From contig NC_059568.1 in NCBI RefSeq assembly GCF_905220415.1, positions 2,666,001 to 2,730,000 of the forward strand: 64,000 nucleotides of DNA, in the 5' to 3' direction. This DNA is from Colias croceus. Taxonomy: Eukaryota > Arthropoda > Insecta > Lepidoptera > Pieridae. Both the position numbers and the translations under genes were made by a program. Shown here one piece after another: positions 44,948-55,955 of the stretch (within the stretch, counting starts at the first letter, position 1; every line of letters starts with the position of its first letter). The notes beneath the pieces are model-generated. The model made no database searches and was not told where the DNA came from. It saw nothing but the letters and a program-made list of their open reading frames with translations.

Positions 44948-45850
44948 ATGGCCGCTGTACACGGTTAGAGTAAACAGTAGAGTAGAGCAGTAGAGTACTA
45001 ACTATCCTACTTACTATACTAACGTAAACACCATTGGTAGAGTAGAGTACTTAAAGGAGATTGCCCAAGTGACTATGGCACTTGGTATCGCAATCAAACT
45101 TATTGTGTCAAGATGAAATATAGGTCAATTTAACGCTTGATGTTAGTACTTTTAGAAACGATTAAAGTTTTTATATAAATAAGCCGCAGTTCGCGACAAT
45201 AAAAATAAAACAATAGTTTTAATCAACACTTCAAAAAAATACTTTATCGAGTTTAAACTAACGATGAACGTTAAGTTTTACATTTATTACATAGGTAATA
45301 TTTCAATTTACAAGACAAATGTGAAAAGTAAATCGTAATAAACATTACCTATTTCAAAATAAATTACGTCGAACATTGCGTGGAACACATTCATTCAAGA
45401 TTCATTTCAAATAGAAACTATGACATAAGACGCAGGACGCTTGCAAGAGAGATAGATATATGTGTCAAAACAAAAACTTTTACTTTTATTTCTATTTATG
45501 TGGTATAATTACGACTTAATAGTGATAAATATGATCATTATAAATACAAATAGGAATTAACAATATCACGAACACGTGACACAATTAGTATTTTACCGAT
45601 TCCATATGTGGTCATACATGTTTCAAAACACAAACTTTTTATATTATTTCAATTTATCCGGTATAATTAAGACTTAATAGTGATACATATGATCATTACA
45701 AATACAAATAGGAATTAACAATATCACTCAAATTTTACCGATACCACCCGTGGTCATCCTCCTTTCTAATAAAACTGGTAAGTTCTGAGAACTAGTAGAG
45801 TAGTTTGCTAGTTCACTCTACCGTTTACCCTACCCGTGTACAGCAGTCAT
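44948..45850. mobile_element. TIR element, 0.9 kb, with internal tandem duplication
   Basis: TIRs ATGGCCGCTGTACACGG and, on the right complement, ATGACTGCTGTACACGG, each followed by a GTAGAGT-rich block (AAACAGTAGAGTAGA and AAACGGTAGAGTGAA). It starts directly after the LINE 2 tail. Internally, about 45465-45618 and 45619-45757 are a direct duplication (both carry ACTTAATAGTGATA and AATAGGAATTAACAATATCA). Non-coding. Confidence 0.75.
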
Positions 45851-46059
45851 TACATATTATAATTTATGGGTATCTTTAAATAAGATAGATTGTCTAAGAT
45901 TGATAAAATTGATTTCTTTTTTATTATTTGTGTATGTATATTATAATGTAAGCTGCATATATGTAATTATGTAGGTATAGTATATATTATATAATAAACT
46001 TATTATTCTGGCACTTTTATTTATTTTGCACCACCATGTTATTGACTCATTTATTTTCC

Positions 46060-46187
46060 TCGTCTTTTCTGGGTTGCCTGGTAGAGATCGCTGCCAGCGA
46101 TAAGGCCGCCTACTGACTACTGTACATTGTTATATTATATCTTTAAGCTTATAAATGTATTCTATAAGGTGTACAATAAAGTATTTT
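46060..46187 (+). repeat. LINE 3' end fragment
   Basis: GGGTTGCCTGGTAGAGATCG, GCGATAAGGCCGCC and GTACAATAAAGTATTTTT, the same 3'-UTR family as 7120-7215. The coding part is absent. Confidence 0.65.
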
Positions 46188-46188
46188 T

Positions 46189-46490
46189 AACCGACTTCAA
46201 AAATAAAATTAACTGCGTTAAAAACAACCGACTTCAAAAACGGAAAAGTAAAAAATAAAAAAGATTTGATATTATTAATTACTACATATTATTTAGATGT
46301 GCTATTTATTAAATAGGTTTGATGTTGGTGCACGGGCTTAATACTAAGTGCTTAGTGTTTGGCACCGACTTCAAACCTATTTAATAAATAGCACATCTAA
46401 ATAATATGTAGTAATTAATAATATCAAATCTTTTTTATTTTTTACTTTTCCGTTTTTGAAGTCGGTTGTTTTTAACGCAGTTAATTTTAT
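46189..46490. mobile_element. Foldback element of the ACCGACTTCAAAAA family
   Basis: Arms 46204-46322 and 46373-46490 are reverse complements with outer end AATTAACTGCGTTAAAAACA and inner AATAGCACATCTAAATAATA. The loop is about 50 bp. Confidence 0.85.
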
Positions 46491-47190
46491 TTAATACTTT
46501 TTAGTGTAATTTTCAACACGAATCAAACGAGCCCAAACTCGATAAAGTTGAGTCAATATATTACTGAGTTCCTATGGCCACCTTCCGATTCCATCATCAA
46601 ATCAGCTCTATGTCATGATAATGTTTCATCGCTATCCAATTTACACACTTATACAAAATTTCAGCTCAATCGGTTACCGGGAAGTGAATCAAAGTTACTT
46701 GCTACATTCCAATTAAGTCATCGAGTACAGACAAAAATGCTCATAAAATAAAAACTACTGGGCCTAGCCGAATAAAATTTTTATGGGACCAATTCGACAC
46801 CATCCTGCATCGAACAAAAAAAGAATCACGTAAATCGGTTCAGAAACCTCGGAGTAATCGGTGTACATACATAAAAAAAAAAAAAAAAAAAAAAAATATA
46901 CCGGCCGAATTGATAACCTCCTCCTTTTTTTTGAAGTCGGTTAAAAAAGGAGGAGGTTATCAATTCGGCCGGTATATTTTTTTTTTATGTATGTACACCG
47001 ATTACTCCGAGGTTTCTGAACCGATTTACGTGATTCTTTTTTTGTTCGATGCGGGATGGTGTCGAATTGGTCCCATAAAAATTTTATTCGGATAGGCCCA
47101 GTAGTTTTTATTTTATGAGCATTTTTGTCTGTAGGTATTTGTAAATTTTGCAAGTGCAAGTTTGAAGTCGGTTGTTTTTAACGCAGTTAT
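46491..47190. mobile_element. Second, larger foldback of the ACCGACTTC family
   Basis: Arms 46727-46935 and 46945-47132 pair around a GAAGTCGGTTAAAAA centre (46935). The left arm includes an A run of about 25, while the right arm has only nine or ten T. It ends with TTTGAAGTCGGTTGTTTTTA, a direct repeat of the end of the preceding foldback (46456). Fragments are at 52139 and 56237. Confidence 0.75.
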
Positions 47191-48767
47191 CACTTGTTCA
47201 TTCATTCATTCATTCATTGTCATGATAACCGATTTACTGTCTAGAAATGGGACTGAATTAAGTACAATAGATATGAATTTTTAACGAATTACTACCACAT
47301 AGTGCGTTCTAAATCAGTTTAATTTTCATACCGTTTGTTACCAAGATAATTTATACTTGCCCAAAGTATATAGTGCAATGAAAGCGCCCCTAAATTGGAC
47401 ACCTTCCCTGAATAGTGTTATATAAAATTATACCGTAGCAGCTAGTCCAAATATCCAAGTGTAAAATTTCTCAAATATTACCTTACATTTTCATGTTTTC
47501 GTTTAGTAGATTATTTTAATTTTGTAGCTGGGAAATGCTTGTATTTTTACATGGAAGCCTTTGTTTTGTTACGCTAATGCTATGTTTTTGTATAAGTTTC
47601 AACTTTCAAACATATTATAATGTTTTGAAGCAGTTTATATAGGAATTATGAATATAATGTGACATGGTTTTTGAAAATATTGGAAATATAAAAACTGAAA
47701 GAAGTATTTTATCGCGATTTCTGACTTTTCTAGTACTCATACCTCAGTTGGTCTTTTAGAGTGTTTTGATCCCCATGAGAAACTGGATCGATTGGCATCA
47801 ATAAAATTTTTTTTGAATACTGCCGATTTCCTTGTTGACCGTACATTTTTTCAAAAATCTGTGAATGCAGATTAAAATTTCTCAAGAATTTAAGGATAGT
47901 CTCCTAAGAACGTTTTCATGTAGCTACAACGGTTAAGGTACCTGCCCTTCATGCCCCATCTTAACCCTCCACCCTGTATCTTTATGAATCCTACAAGTCA
48001 CTAGTTAAACTTATATCATTCTATTCACAATAGTTCAACCGGAGGCGTGGATTACATAACGGGTTACGGAATTTTGTATTATTAATTTACGAAATTATTC
48101 GAAATTATTCGCTTTACGTTTACAACAATTGTACAGTTTCTAACTTAAAGTAAGCGAAATGCATAAGAGCGTCCCCCTCAGGGGATCATAAAAAATTTCG
48201 TAACTAAAACACAGTTTTAAATAGACAGATGGACAGGCGAAAAACTCACCATCAGACAGGAAAAATCTAATTAATATGCATACACTCCCCTCTCCCTTTT
48301 ACCGCGTTACCAAAGCAATCTCCCCTGCCAATTTCAAAAAAAATCCGATTTAGCACTTTTTGATTATTTTGTAACGAACATTTGTACTATGCGAACTAAG
48401 TATAGTTGATAGGTTCATATCTACATCTCATTGATCGAGACTCTTATTTGTTAAGATAAATGAACTTTCATCATTATATTATTCTATTCACTTTCTATTA
48501 TTATAATTCAAAAAGAACATTTAGATTGGATCAGACATACATCTAGTATGCTAGATGATTATTGATTTTTCTCATACTTCAAAAATGATCCTCTTACTAT
48601 AATCACGGAACGTGCGATATTTATGCATTTATCAAGTAAAAACTAAAAAATCTCTCATCTCATCGTAATCCTAATCAGCAAGTATATGAAATAATTAAAA
48701 ACTTCAAATATACTTGTACCTGTACCATAGTTCTATCTTTGTATATCTGAGTTGGTTTTAACAATAA
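47191..48767. other. 1.6-kb stretch, only a CATT microsatellite
   Basis: Five CATT units at 47196-47217; otherwise nothing recognised. Confidence 0.4.
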
Positions 48768-48940
48768 CTAGCGGTCCGCCCCGGCTTCGCCCGTGGTACA
48801 TGTTTACGTTTTCTCTACATAAGAACCATCCTCGTACTTCAAGAAATATAATAAAAAAAGAATTATCGAAATCGGTTCAGCCGTTCTCGAGTTATGCGCT
48901 TACCAACACATTTTGCGATTCATTTTTATATATAAGAAGA
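48768..48940 (-). mobile_element. Helitron-like element, 173 bp
   Basis: Minus-strand start TCTTCTTATATATAAAAATG; end GAAGCCGGGGCGGACCGCTAG. Confidence 0.75.
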
Positions 48941-49859
48941 TAAGATTACGCATACACATCCAAATGTAAATTTCTTCTCTTTCGCGTCTAATTCCTGCAC
49001 TAAAGCCCTTAACACTTGGTTAAAATTCAGAATGTTAAGTTGCAATACGTTTGCTACGCCCATTTACCTACATTCCTGAGATACGAGCTTTGCTGTCTGG
49101 GGAAAACTCTAAAGAGATATGGTACATGCTGTGTGTAGCACTTTGTATCAAAATGGTCCGGATTTGTGACAAGCGGGGCCCTAGGCTTTTGAGGCCCTGG
49201 GTTATGGCACGCAAAACGAGTAGATAAGTAGATTTTTCTTTTGTTTAAAATCTCATGAATTCATTTTTCCAATTTAAATAAAGTGTACAGAGACTCATTT
49301 TAATTAACTATTAACTATAATTGAGTGTAATTTTTAATATTGGTCGGTATTTATTCACGTTTAATTTGAAATTAGTACATATATCATTTATTATTTATGA
49401 TTTATTACTGCAATTACAACTAAATATCCGTAAATATACGAAGTTTGCATATAAATTGGACATAAAATAAAGACACGAAAAGCGCAACGAATATATGAAA
49501 TAAAAATTTTATACGTTGCTCAATAAAGTACATAATATAGTATTATTATCTCCACAGTAAATACTAGTTTAGCGCCTTTCGGTAAGCCTCATGATTTCAA
49601 CGTACAAATATAACTTAGTGGAAGTGGAGAGCCTGCAGTGACAATAAAGTACAGTAAAGATATATATAAAATGTGCAGAAACATCATTACAAATAGGCGA
49701 GAAAAATTTATGTATATAATATATATATACGTTTATCTTTAGTTAGATTTGAGAGACCCGCTACATCTATAATATTAAGAGGTCAATTTCAAATGCAAGA
49801 CTATAGTTCTATGACATCTGCCTTGCTACTATAATTTACTTTACTTTAATTTACTTTTA
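48941..49859. other. No gene seen
   Basis: A GC-richer patch at 49170-49210 (GCGGGGCCCTAGG) may be a repeat remnant; no boundary found. Confidence 0.4.
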
Positions 49860-50032
49860 GGGCTGATTTTTCAATCCTTGGTTAAAACTTATTCGTCGAA
49901 TAATGTATAAAACTATCATTTTAAAAACGTATTCTAATTGCCCGTATTTGAAAGTTTACGTGACATTTTAATATTATCGTGTAATTCTTTATTGGACGGA
50001 TAAGTTTTATCCAAGCATTGAATAATCGGCCC
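49860..50032. mobile_element. PIF/Harbinger-like MITE, family A copy 6
   Basis: GGGCTGATTTTTCAATCCTT with right end GCATTGAATAATCGGCCC; perfect TTA duplication (49857-49859, 50033-50035). Confidence 0.88.
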
Positions 50033-50986
50033 TTAGATAATTAACTGAGGCATACGAATGAATAATAAATACGAAAGTATTACAGAGAAATACCACTCAT
50101 AAAATTCATTAGGCACTATAAAAAGTCAATTAAGTCTGGTCGGTTATTAAATTCATAGTCCTGAAATTGAAAAAGTATAAATGTATTAATGGAATAACAA
50201 AACAAGATGGAAGCTGGGAGGTGCGGCTACTTAACAATAATAAATGGGGTTTGCCGTGGGCAGTGCTACGAGATGGTTAAAGCACTGTAATTTATCTAGA
50301 TTTTATTTTAACACGATTTTTCAGTACAATCATTTTTAAAAGAAATTAATTTGCTGAGTGCAATTATGCTATCTAAGTCTTAATTACTCGTTACTAATTC
50401 CTCGTGTATCATTCTATTTCTTTTCTTAGTTCACCGTTAAAACTGACGACAAATATCTAATTTGGAAAAGAATTTGCTTTAAGCGGATGAGCAAAATTCT
50501 ATTTAATTTGTTTGTTTATTAGTTTTCTGTAGCACTATTATATGTATTATATACTATGTTATCTTGTTCGTAGGTATATTGTACATGACTTATTTTATTG
50601 TTTTATGTAAAAGTATCTAAAAAGCAAACAGCTTATTATAGAAAATACACAATAAAAGACATTTTGGGGCCCCATTTTTTTACAAAAAGCCTGCCAATAC
50701 AGATCACACCATACTGTGCAATGATTAATATTTTATTTCCATTTAACAGAAAAAACTCCATCACCCAGATTAAAAAAATAAAAACTTTAGTGCGATCTTC
50801 AGTTTTAAATGTATAATGACGCTGGCTTTTGTTGGGAATAGGAAGATCTAGAAACCGAGTTCTCGAATGTAAAAGTTGGATTGCTAGTAGATTTGTTATT
50901 CTATTAAAATCCACTGAGGGTTTATAATCGTTTGCATTTGTGGAACCATCCAACGGTCAACTAGAAATCTTATTGGATTTTGTGGA
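50033..50986. other. No gene seen
   Basis: A 105-residue minus-strand frame at 50636-50953 has no recognisable domain. Confidence 0.4.
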
Positions 50987-51898
50987 TCTGGGGGCACGGT
51001 AGTGCCCCCGCCAAGACGAGCCAAGCGAACAAGCGAAGCGCACGGGCACTACCTACCTTTTCTCGAAGCGCTTCGACGTTTTTTTGAACCCTCATAACTT
51101 GGGTTTGGATTATGCTAGATCAACAAAATTTTCGGGATATATTGTCAATAGCGGACTTATTGAACATATTAAGTTTTAATTACATTAGCTTTTATACTTC
51201 AGATTTTATTTATATCTAAAAAACGCTAATTTCGTCACTGACTCACTGATGATCATCAAAATTCTTAAGGTATTTCCTAATGTCCTAGAAAGCTGAAATT
51301 TTGTATGTAAGCTAGTATTAGCACACAAACAACAAAAAAATTATAAAACTTGTGACTTTCATCCCCCAACCCCTCAAACTAGGGGATGGGAGTTTGTATG
51401 AGACCTGTAATTTTAAATTAAATTTTGATAACGCTAGAGGTCTAATCTAATAATCTAAAACTTGATTCCCCTAGATATATATATGTATAGGTACTCCTTG
51501 TTAAAAAAAAAAAAAATAATCGACATATAAAATTTTGTTACAAACAACTTGCAAAAAGAAATGAAATCCCACCAAAAACATTTTCATGTAAAATGTTGCC
51601 AAGACGAGCCCATAATATGACTCGCACTGTTAAAAAGTTATCAGATCTCATGTAGAGCCAAGCTTCTAACACTACACGCCCTAACTCTACAAGGCCTAAC
51701 TTCATAAACTCTACACCTTAGTGAAAATATGTGGCTGGCAGCCACATATTTTGACTAAGGTGTAGAGTTTGTGAAGGCCTTGTTAGGGCGTGTAGTGTTA
51801 GAAGCTTGGCTCTACATGAGATCTGATAACTTTTTAACAGTGCGAGTCATATGGGCTCGTCTTGGCAACATTTTACATGAAAATGTTTTTGGTGGGAT
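50987..51898. mobile_element. Hairpin/foldback element, second family
   Basis: Hairpin end GGGGGCAC-GGTA-GTGCCCCC (50990-51009), then GCCAAGACGAGCC. The other end is a foldback (51566-51898) bounded by ATCCCACCAAAAACATTTTC. GCCAAGACGAGCC is repeated inside the foldback arm. The layout is that of 2007-4106, and scattered blocks align (CCTAGAAAG with a following AAATTTTGTA; GCAAAAAGAAATGAAATCCC). About 912 bp, no coding sequence. Confidence 0.7.
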
Positions 51899-52138
51899 AA
51901 GTATTACATTTAATAATTAGTCATATCTGAAATTGTAATTGTATAGATTTGTTTGCAATAACATTATTTAAGTTATTTATACTAAGTACGCAGTTTCTTT
52001 TTCATTGATAGTAATTTAATTAAAAGGAAAGTAATTCAAGATGGTTCTTTTTTCGTTTTTATAAAGGTGGTACGTTTTTTTTTATAAATTTGTTAAACAT
52101 TAGAATCATATTTTGAGTATTTTTTTATCGATGGCTAT

Positions 52139-52199
52139 TTTTAACCGACTTCAAAAAAGGAGGAGGTTATCAATTCGGCCGGTATATTTTTTTTTATTA
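52139..52199. mobile_element. Fragment of the ACCGACTTC foldback family
   Basis: TTTTTAACCGACTTCAAAAA then GGAGGAGGTTATCAATTCGG, matching 46935-46980. Confidence 0.7.
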
Positions 52200-52386
52200 T
52201 TTCAGACCGAAACAAACTGAACATTTTAAAATTACAAGTAATTACGTCGATAAATGCATTCGATACCAAGCATGGCGGATACGTTAGAGGGGTCGCACCC
52301 CTGTGTAGGGGATCAATGCAAAAATGTCCGATTAAAAAAAATCAATGATGCACAGAGTTGTTTTGTCGAAAATTTAAATTGATTAA

Positions 52387-52571
52387 TCTCTACTATAATA
52401 TTATAAATGCGAAAGTAACACTGTCTGTCTGTCTGTTACGCTTTCCCGCTTAAACCTATCAACCGATTTTGTTGAAATTTGGCACAGACAATCTTTAGAC
52501 CCTGAGAAAGAACATAGGCTACCTTTTATTACGAAATATGTACCATGGGCGAAGTCGGGGTGGACCGCTAG
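52387..52571 (+). mobile_element. Helitron-like element, 185 bp
   Basis: TCTCTACTATAATATTATAA start, TGTC repeats, GGGCGAAGTCGGGGTGGACC then CTAG before T. Confidence 0.75.
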
Positions 52572-52648
52572 TATAGAATAAAAGATACGGTAATGAAGAT
52601 TTTTCGAATTGTTTTGTGAATTTAAAAACTGATGTGAATGTTAGTGAA

Positions 52649-52843
52649 TCTATACCAATATTATAAAGCTGAAGAGTTTGTTTGTTTGTTTGAACGCGCT
52701 AAATTCGGGAACTACTGGTCCGATTTAAAAAATTCTTTCGGTGTTAGATAGCCCATTTATCGAGGAAGGTTATAGGCTGTATATGATCACGCTACGACCA
52801 ACAGGAGTGGAGCCACGGGGGTGAAACCGCGCGGAGCAGCTAG
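52649..52843 (+). mobile_element. Helitron-like element (CTCTTCAGC family), 195 bp
   Basis: TCTATACCAATATTATAAAG start; GTGAAACCGCGCGGAGCAGC then TAG. Second Helitron within 80 bp, same orientation. Confidence 0.8.
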
Positions 52844-52940
52844 TGTGTTATAAAAGCTAAATTTATACAATACGCAGTGTTACAGGTATCCAGTGTATTT
52901 ATTTTGTTCGTCATCTATATGTCGTTGCCATATCGTAGAT

Positions 52941-53275
52941 TTGCTCATTTCATGAAATGGCCAACATAGTTTGATCAGATCGTTAAATCGTCAACTTTCA
53001 CGATTTGGTCATCGACATTTGGCCAGATCGTATAAAATTGTGTATAAAATATAGGTTAGGTTAGGTTAGACTTTAATAAACAACGCACGAGCCGAGCGAG
53101 CAAAGCGAGCGTGCCGCGGCAGCGGCCGGCGAGTGCCAGAAGCGAATCGCTTTTTAAAAAAGAAACAAAAATGGTCGCATTTCGTGAAATGGCCATCCAC
53201 GTTTGGCCAGATCGTGAAACGTTGACGATTTAACGATCTGGCCAAACGAAATTGGCCATTTCATGGAATGAGCAA
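52941..53275. mobile_element. TIR element with telomere-like repeat and GC-rich core
   Basis: TIRs TTGCTCATTTCATGAAATGG and, on the right complement, TTGCTCATTCCATGAAATGG, with TTGGCCAGATCGT blocks repeated in both halves. The core holds about three GGTTA units (53053-53070) and a GC-rich stretch (53089-53145, GAGCCGAGCGAGCAAAGCGA). Non-coding. Confidence 0.7.
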
Positions 53276-53604
53276 CATATGCATTAATTAAAATAAAGGC
53301 ATAATTTTACGTGAAAAAAAAATGTTTTATTGGCACAGCAAATGGAAGCATGTTAAACAATATATATTTAACAATTTATTAATATTTATATCACAATGCA
53401 AAAAACTCATCAAAAGGAATTTTTTGAAGGAACAAAAATATCTACTTGCATTTATTTCCACGTCGGGATCATTTTATGCTTAAAAATTGTAAATTAATTA
53501 TTTTTACATGTTTGTGTTTCATTATTTCTTTTCCTTCCACGTATATTGTTCAGTAGGTACATTATTTTATGTCGTTTATTTTTTATGTTAAGTATCTATT
53601 ATAT
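53276..53604. other. No gene seen
   Basis: AT-rich; nothing recognised. Confidence 0.4.
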
Positions 53605-53632
53605 TTGCCTTGGCGAAGCCGCGGGCGAAAAG
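53605..53632 (+). mobile_element. Helitron 3'-end fragment
   Basis: GGCGAAGCCGCGGGCGAAAA followed by GCTAC, an eroded terminus. Confidence 0.5.
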
Positions 53633-53643
53633 CTACTATCTTA

Positions 53644-53852
53644 TCCTGTTCTATCCTACTAATCACTACATAGTATAAAACAAAGTCGCTTTCTCTCTCC
53701 CTATATGTCCCTTTGTATTCTTAAATCTTTAAGACTACGCAACGGATTCTGATGCGGTTTTTTTAATAGATAGAGTGATTCAAGACGAAGGATTTAGTAC
53801 ATAATTTATTAGGTTTTAGACAAAGCGGGCGAAGCCGCGGGCGGTAAGCTAG
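53644..53852 (+). mobile_element. Helitron-like element, 209 bp
   Basis: TCCTGTTCTATCCTACTAAT start; GCGGGCGAAGCCGCGGGCGG, spacer, CTAG. Relatives are 55775 and 59166. Confidence 0.7.
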
Positions 53853-53855
53853 TAT

Positions 53856-53970
53856 CTATTATAAATGCGAAAGTTTGTGAGGATGTGTGTGTGTGTTTGT
53901 AACTCTTTCACGCAAATGCCAAATACTAACTGAACGATTACAATGAAATTTAGCACACATAAAGAGTCAC
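53856..53970 (+). mobile_element. Helitron-like element, 5' part only
   Basis: TCTATTATAAATGCGAAAGT start, 3 bp after the preceding CTAG. It has a TG run (53882-53896) and lacks a 3' end. Confidence 0.55.
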
Positions 53971-54605
53971 AAGTTGACTTGTAATTTTACATTATAATAT
54001 AATAAATTCAGAACATAATAACGTGATATCTTTTATAACTAAGTTTAATTGACTATTTGCAGGATCTTATGAACTGCGAATGCATTTTTAAATATTGTGC
54101 GACTATTTGAAAAAAAACGTTATAAATGAGTTTTCACAAGTGATTCCGCGGCGCATAGTTAGTCAAAATATGTTTATATTTTATTATACAAATTCTCTTA
54201 AGTGGTTTTCACCGCCGTTCATTTGACTTCAGTTTAAAATTTGTTCAAGTTAGGCGAGTCAATAAAAATTCTGTTAAAATAGAAAACCTTGACCATATTC
54301 AATTGTAACTAACTTGAACCATTGCTGTAATAACATAAAGGTACGTTTTAAAATAACAAATAGATGAATAAAAACACATTTTGGATCTACAATATCATGT
54401 AAATGTAACTTTTTTAATGTAAATTATGAAGAATAGAATTAGGTATTTCCTGTTCTTGGGTTAGATGCATATCTAAATATTATGGTATTGATTATATAAT
54501 TGTTATTTTCAGGGAAACTTCCTCGACTGTATGGATTTTATATATTCATAGAGATTCGAATTCACTTCACTTTATTTGAATTAGAATTTAATTTGATATT
54601 TAGAA
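53971..54605. other. No gene seen
   Basis: Nothing recognised. Confidence 0.4.
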
Positions 54606-54715
54606 CTAGCTGCGCTCCGCGGTTTCACCCGCGTGGCTCCGCTCCTGTTAGTAGCTTTGCCTGTGGTACTTATTTACGTTTTCTCTACATAAGAACCATC
54701 CTTGGACTTCCAAAC
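54606..54715 (-). mobile_element. Chimeric Helitron-like fragment
   Basis: The first part (CTAGCTGCGCTCCGCGGTTT) belongs to the family of 12791; from about 54652 (TTTGCCTGTGGTACTTATTT) it follows the family of 48768 (TACGTTTTCTCTACATAAGA). 5' end missing. Confidence 0.6.
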
Positions 54716-55774
54716 ATTAAAAAAAATGTGTGCGTGTACTAGTGTACACAGTACACACGTAAGAAGTGAAACTTCTTTATGACCTTATTTTTCAAAAAAT
54801 AATGTAATAAATAAAAAACGGGGTATCGCAAAAATTAGAGATATACTGAAGCTGGTAGAGGACCTAGAGGGCTATTCGAATCACCCCCATGTTATGCGAT
54901 TTTTAGTATTTTCGGAGTTATATTTTTTTTTTTTTAATTTTTCACCAAGATATTTTTATTTATGGTGACGTGAATAATTGCGGTAATCATACTTTTTTTT
55001 TGTGTGCCTAGCTGATAAATAGGGCAGTTAAGTGTCATAACATTTACTATCGTTAGATATTTGAATGGAATAAAAAAACGAATTAAATGCCAAGAAAGAT
55101 AAAATTACCCAGTATGTTCACAACTTCAAGAGCCCAAAAAAAAGAAGATCACATTTTTAAAAAATCCGTTAGGCTTTTAAAAACTTGCTCTATCTATCAC
55201 CTACCCTGAAAATTTCATATTCATAATTAAAGCAAAGTAACACCAATTACAAGGTGTTTAATATTTTTAAAGTGATTCCCCTGTTGCTCAATGCAAGTGC
55301 GACATCACCGGAAAAAGTTGTATTTCGAACGTCTAAATGCACTTTTGTTGTTTTTAATGGTTTCTTCTAAAACTCAAAATTTCCGTTTTAATTCGTCCAA
55401 GTTTTAAGAAGTTTAGTAATTTTTCAATTTGGTCCAGCAGCTTCGGAGCAATTCAATGCAAACACACAAATCTTCTTTAGCACACAGTAGTGAGTAGACA
55501 GACCATGATAGTAACGGCAAAATGCCCCGCAAAGCCAAACAGTTGCGAATTAGAGTTAAGAGCATATCGTGTAAATCAGAGCCTAAACATACATTTATAG
55601 TGCTTAATCCTCTATAATATTACGAGATGGTTAACAGGTTGTTAGACGTGAAGATATTATCCCCCCGCCCCACTCTTCTCCTTAACCCCTTAAAATATAT
55701 TATACACCCTTTACTTGTAAACTCAGAAATGCGTGGTTCATACTTTTTCTCTGAAAATATCCGCAAGCTCACAG
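54716..55774. other. 1.1-kb stretch, nothing recognised
   Basis: Low-complexity T tracts (54920s) and unique sequence. Confidence 0.4.
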
Positions 55775-55955
55775 TCTCTACTCTCTACATAGTTTAACAA
55801 AGCTCGTTTACCGCCGCGTGTGTATGCTTTGATCTTTAAAATTACGCAGATTTTTTTTTATAGATACAGTGATTCAAGTGGAAGGTTTTAGTACCTATAT
55901 ATGTATAATTTATTGTGTTTTAGACAAAGCGGGCGAAGCCGCGGCCGAAAGCTAG
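55775..55955 (+). mobile_element. Helitron-like element, 181 bp
   Basis: TCTCTACTCTCTACATAG start; GCGGGCGAAGCCGCGGCC, spacer, CTAG. Middle matches 53644-53852 (GTGATTCAAG, TTTTAGACAAAGCGGGCG). Confidence 0.7.

Noticed and set aside
50636..50953. A 105-residue minus-strand frame
   Set aside because: No recognisable domain, AT-driven composition, and no neighbouring exon evidence.
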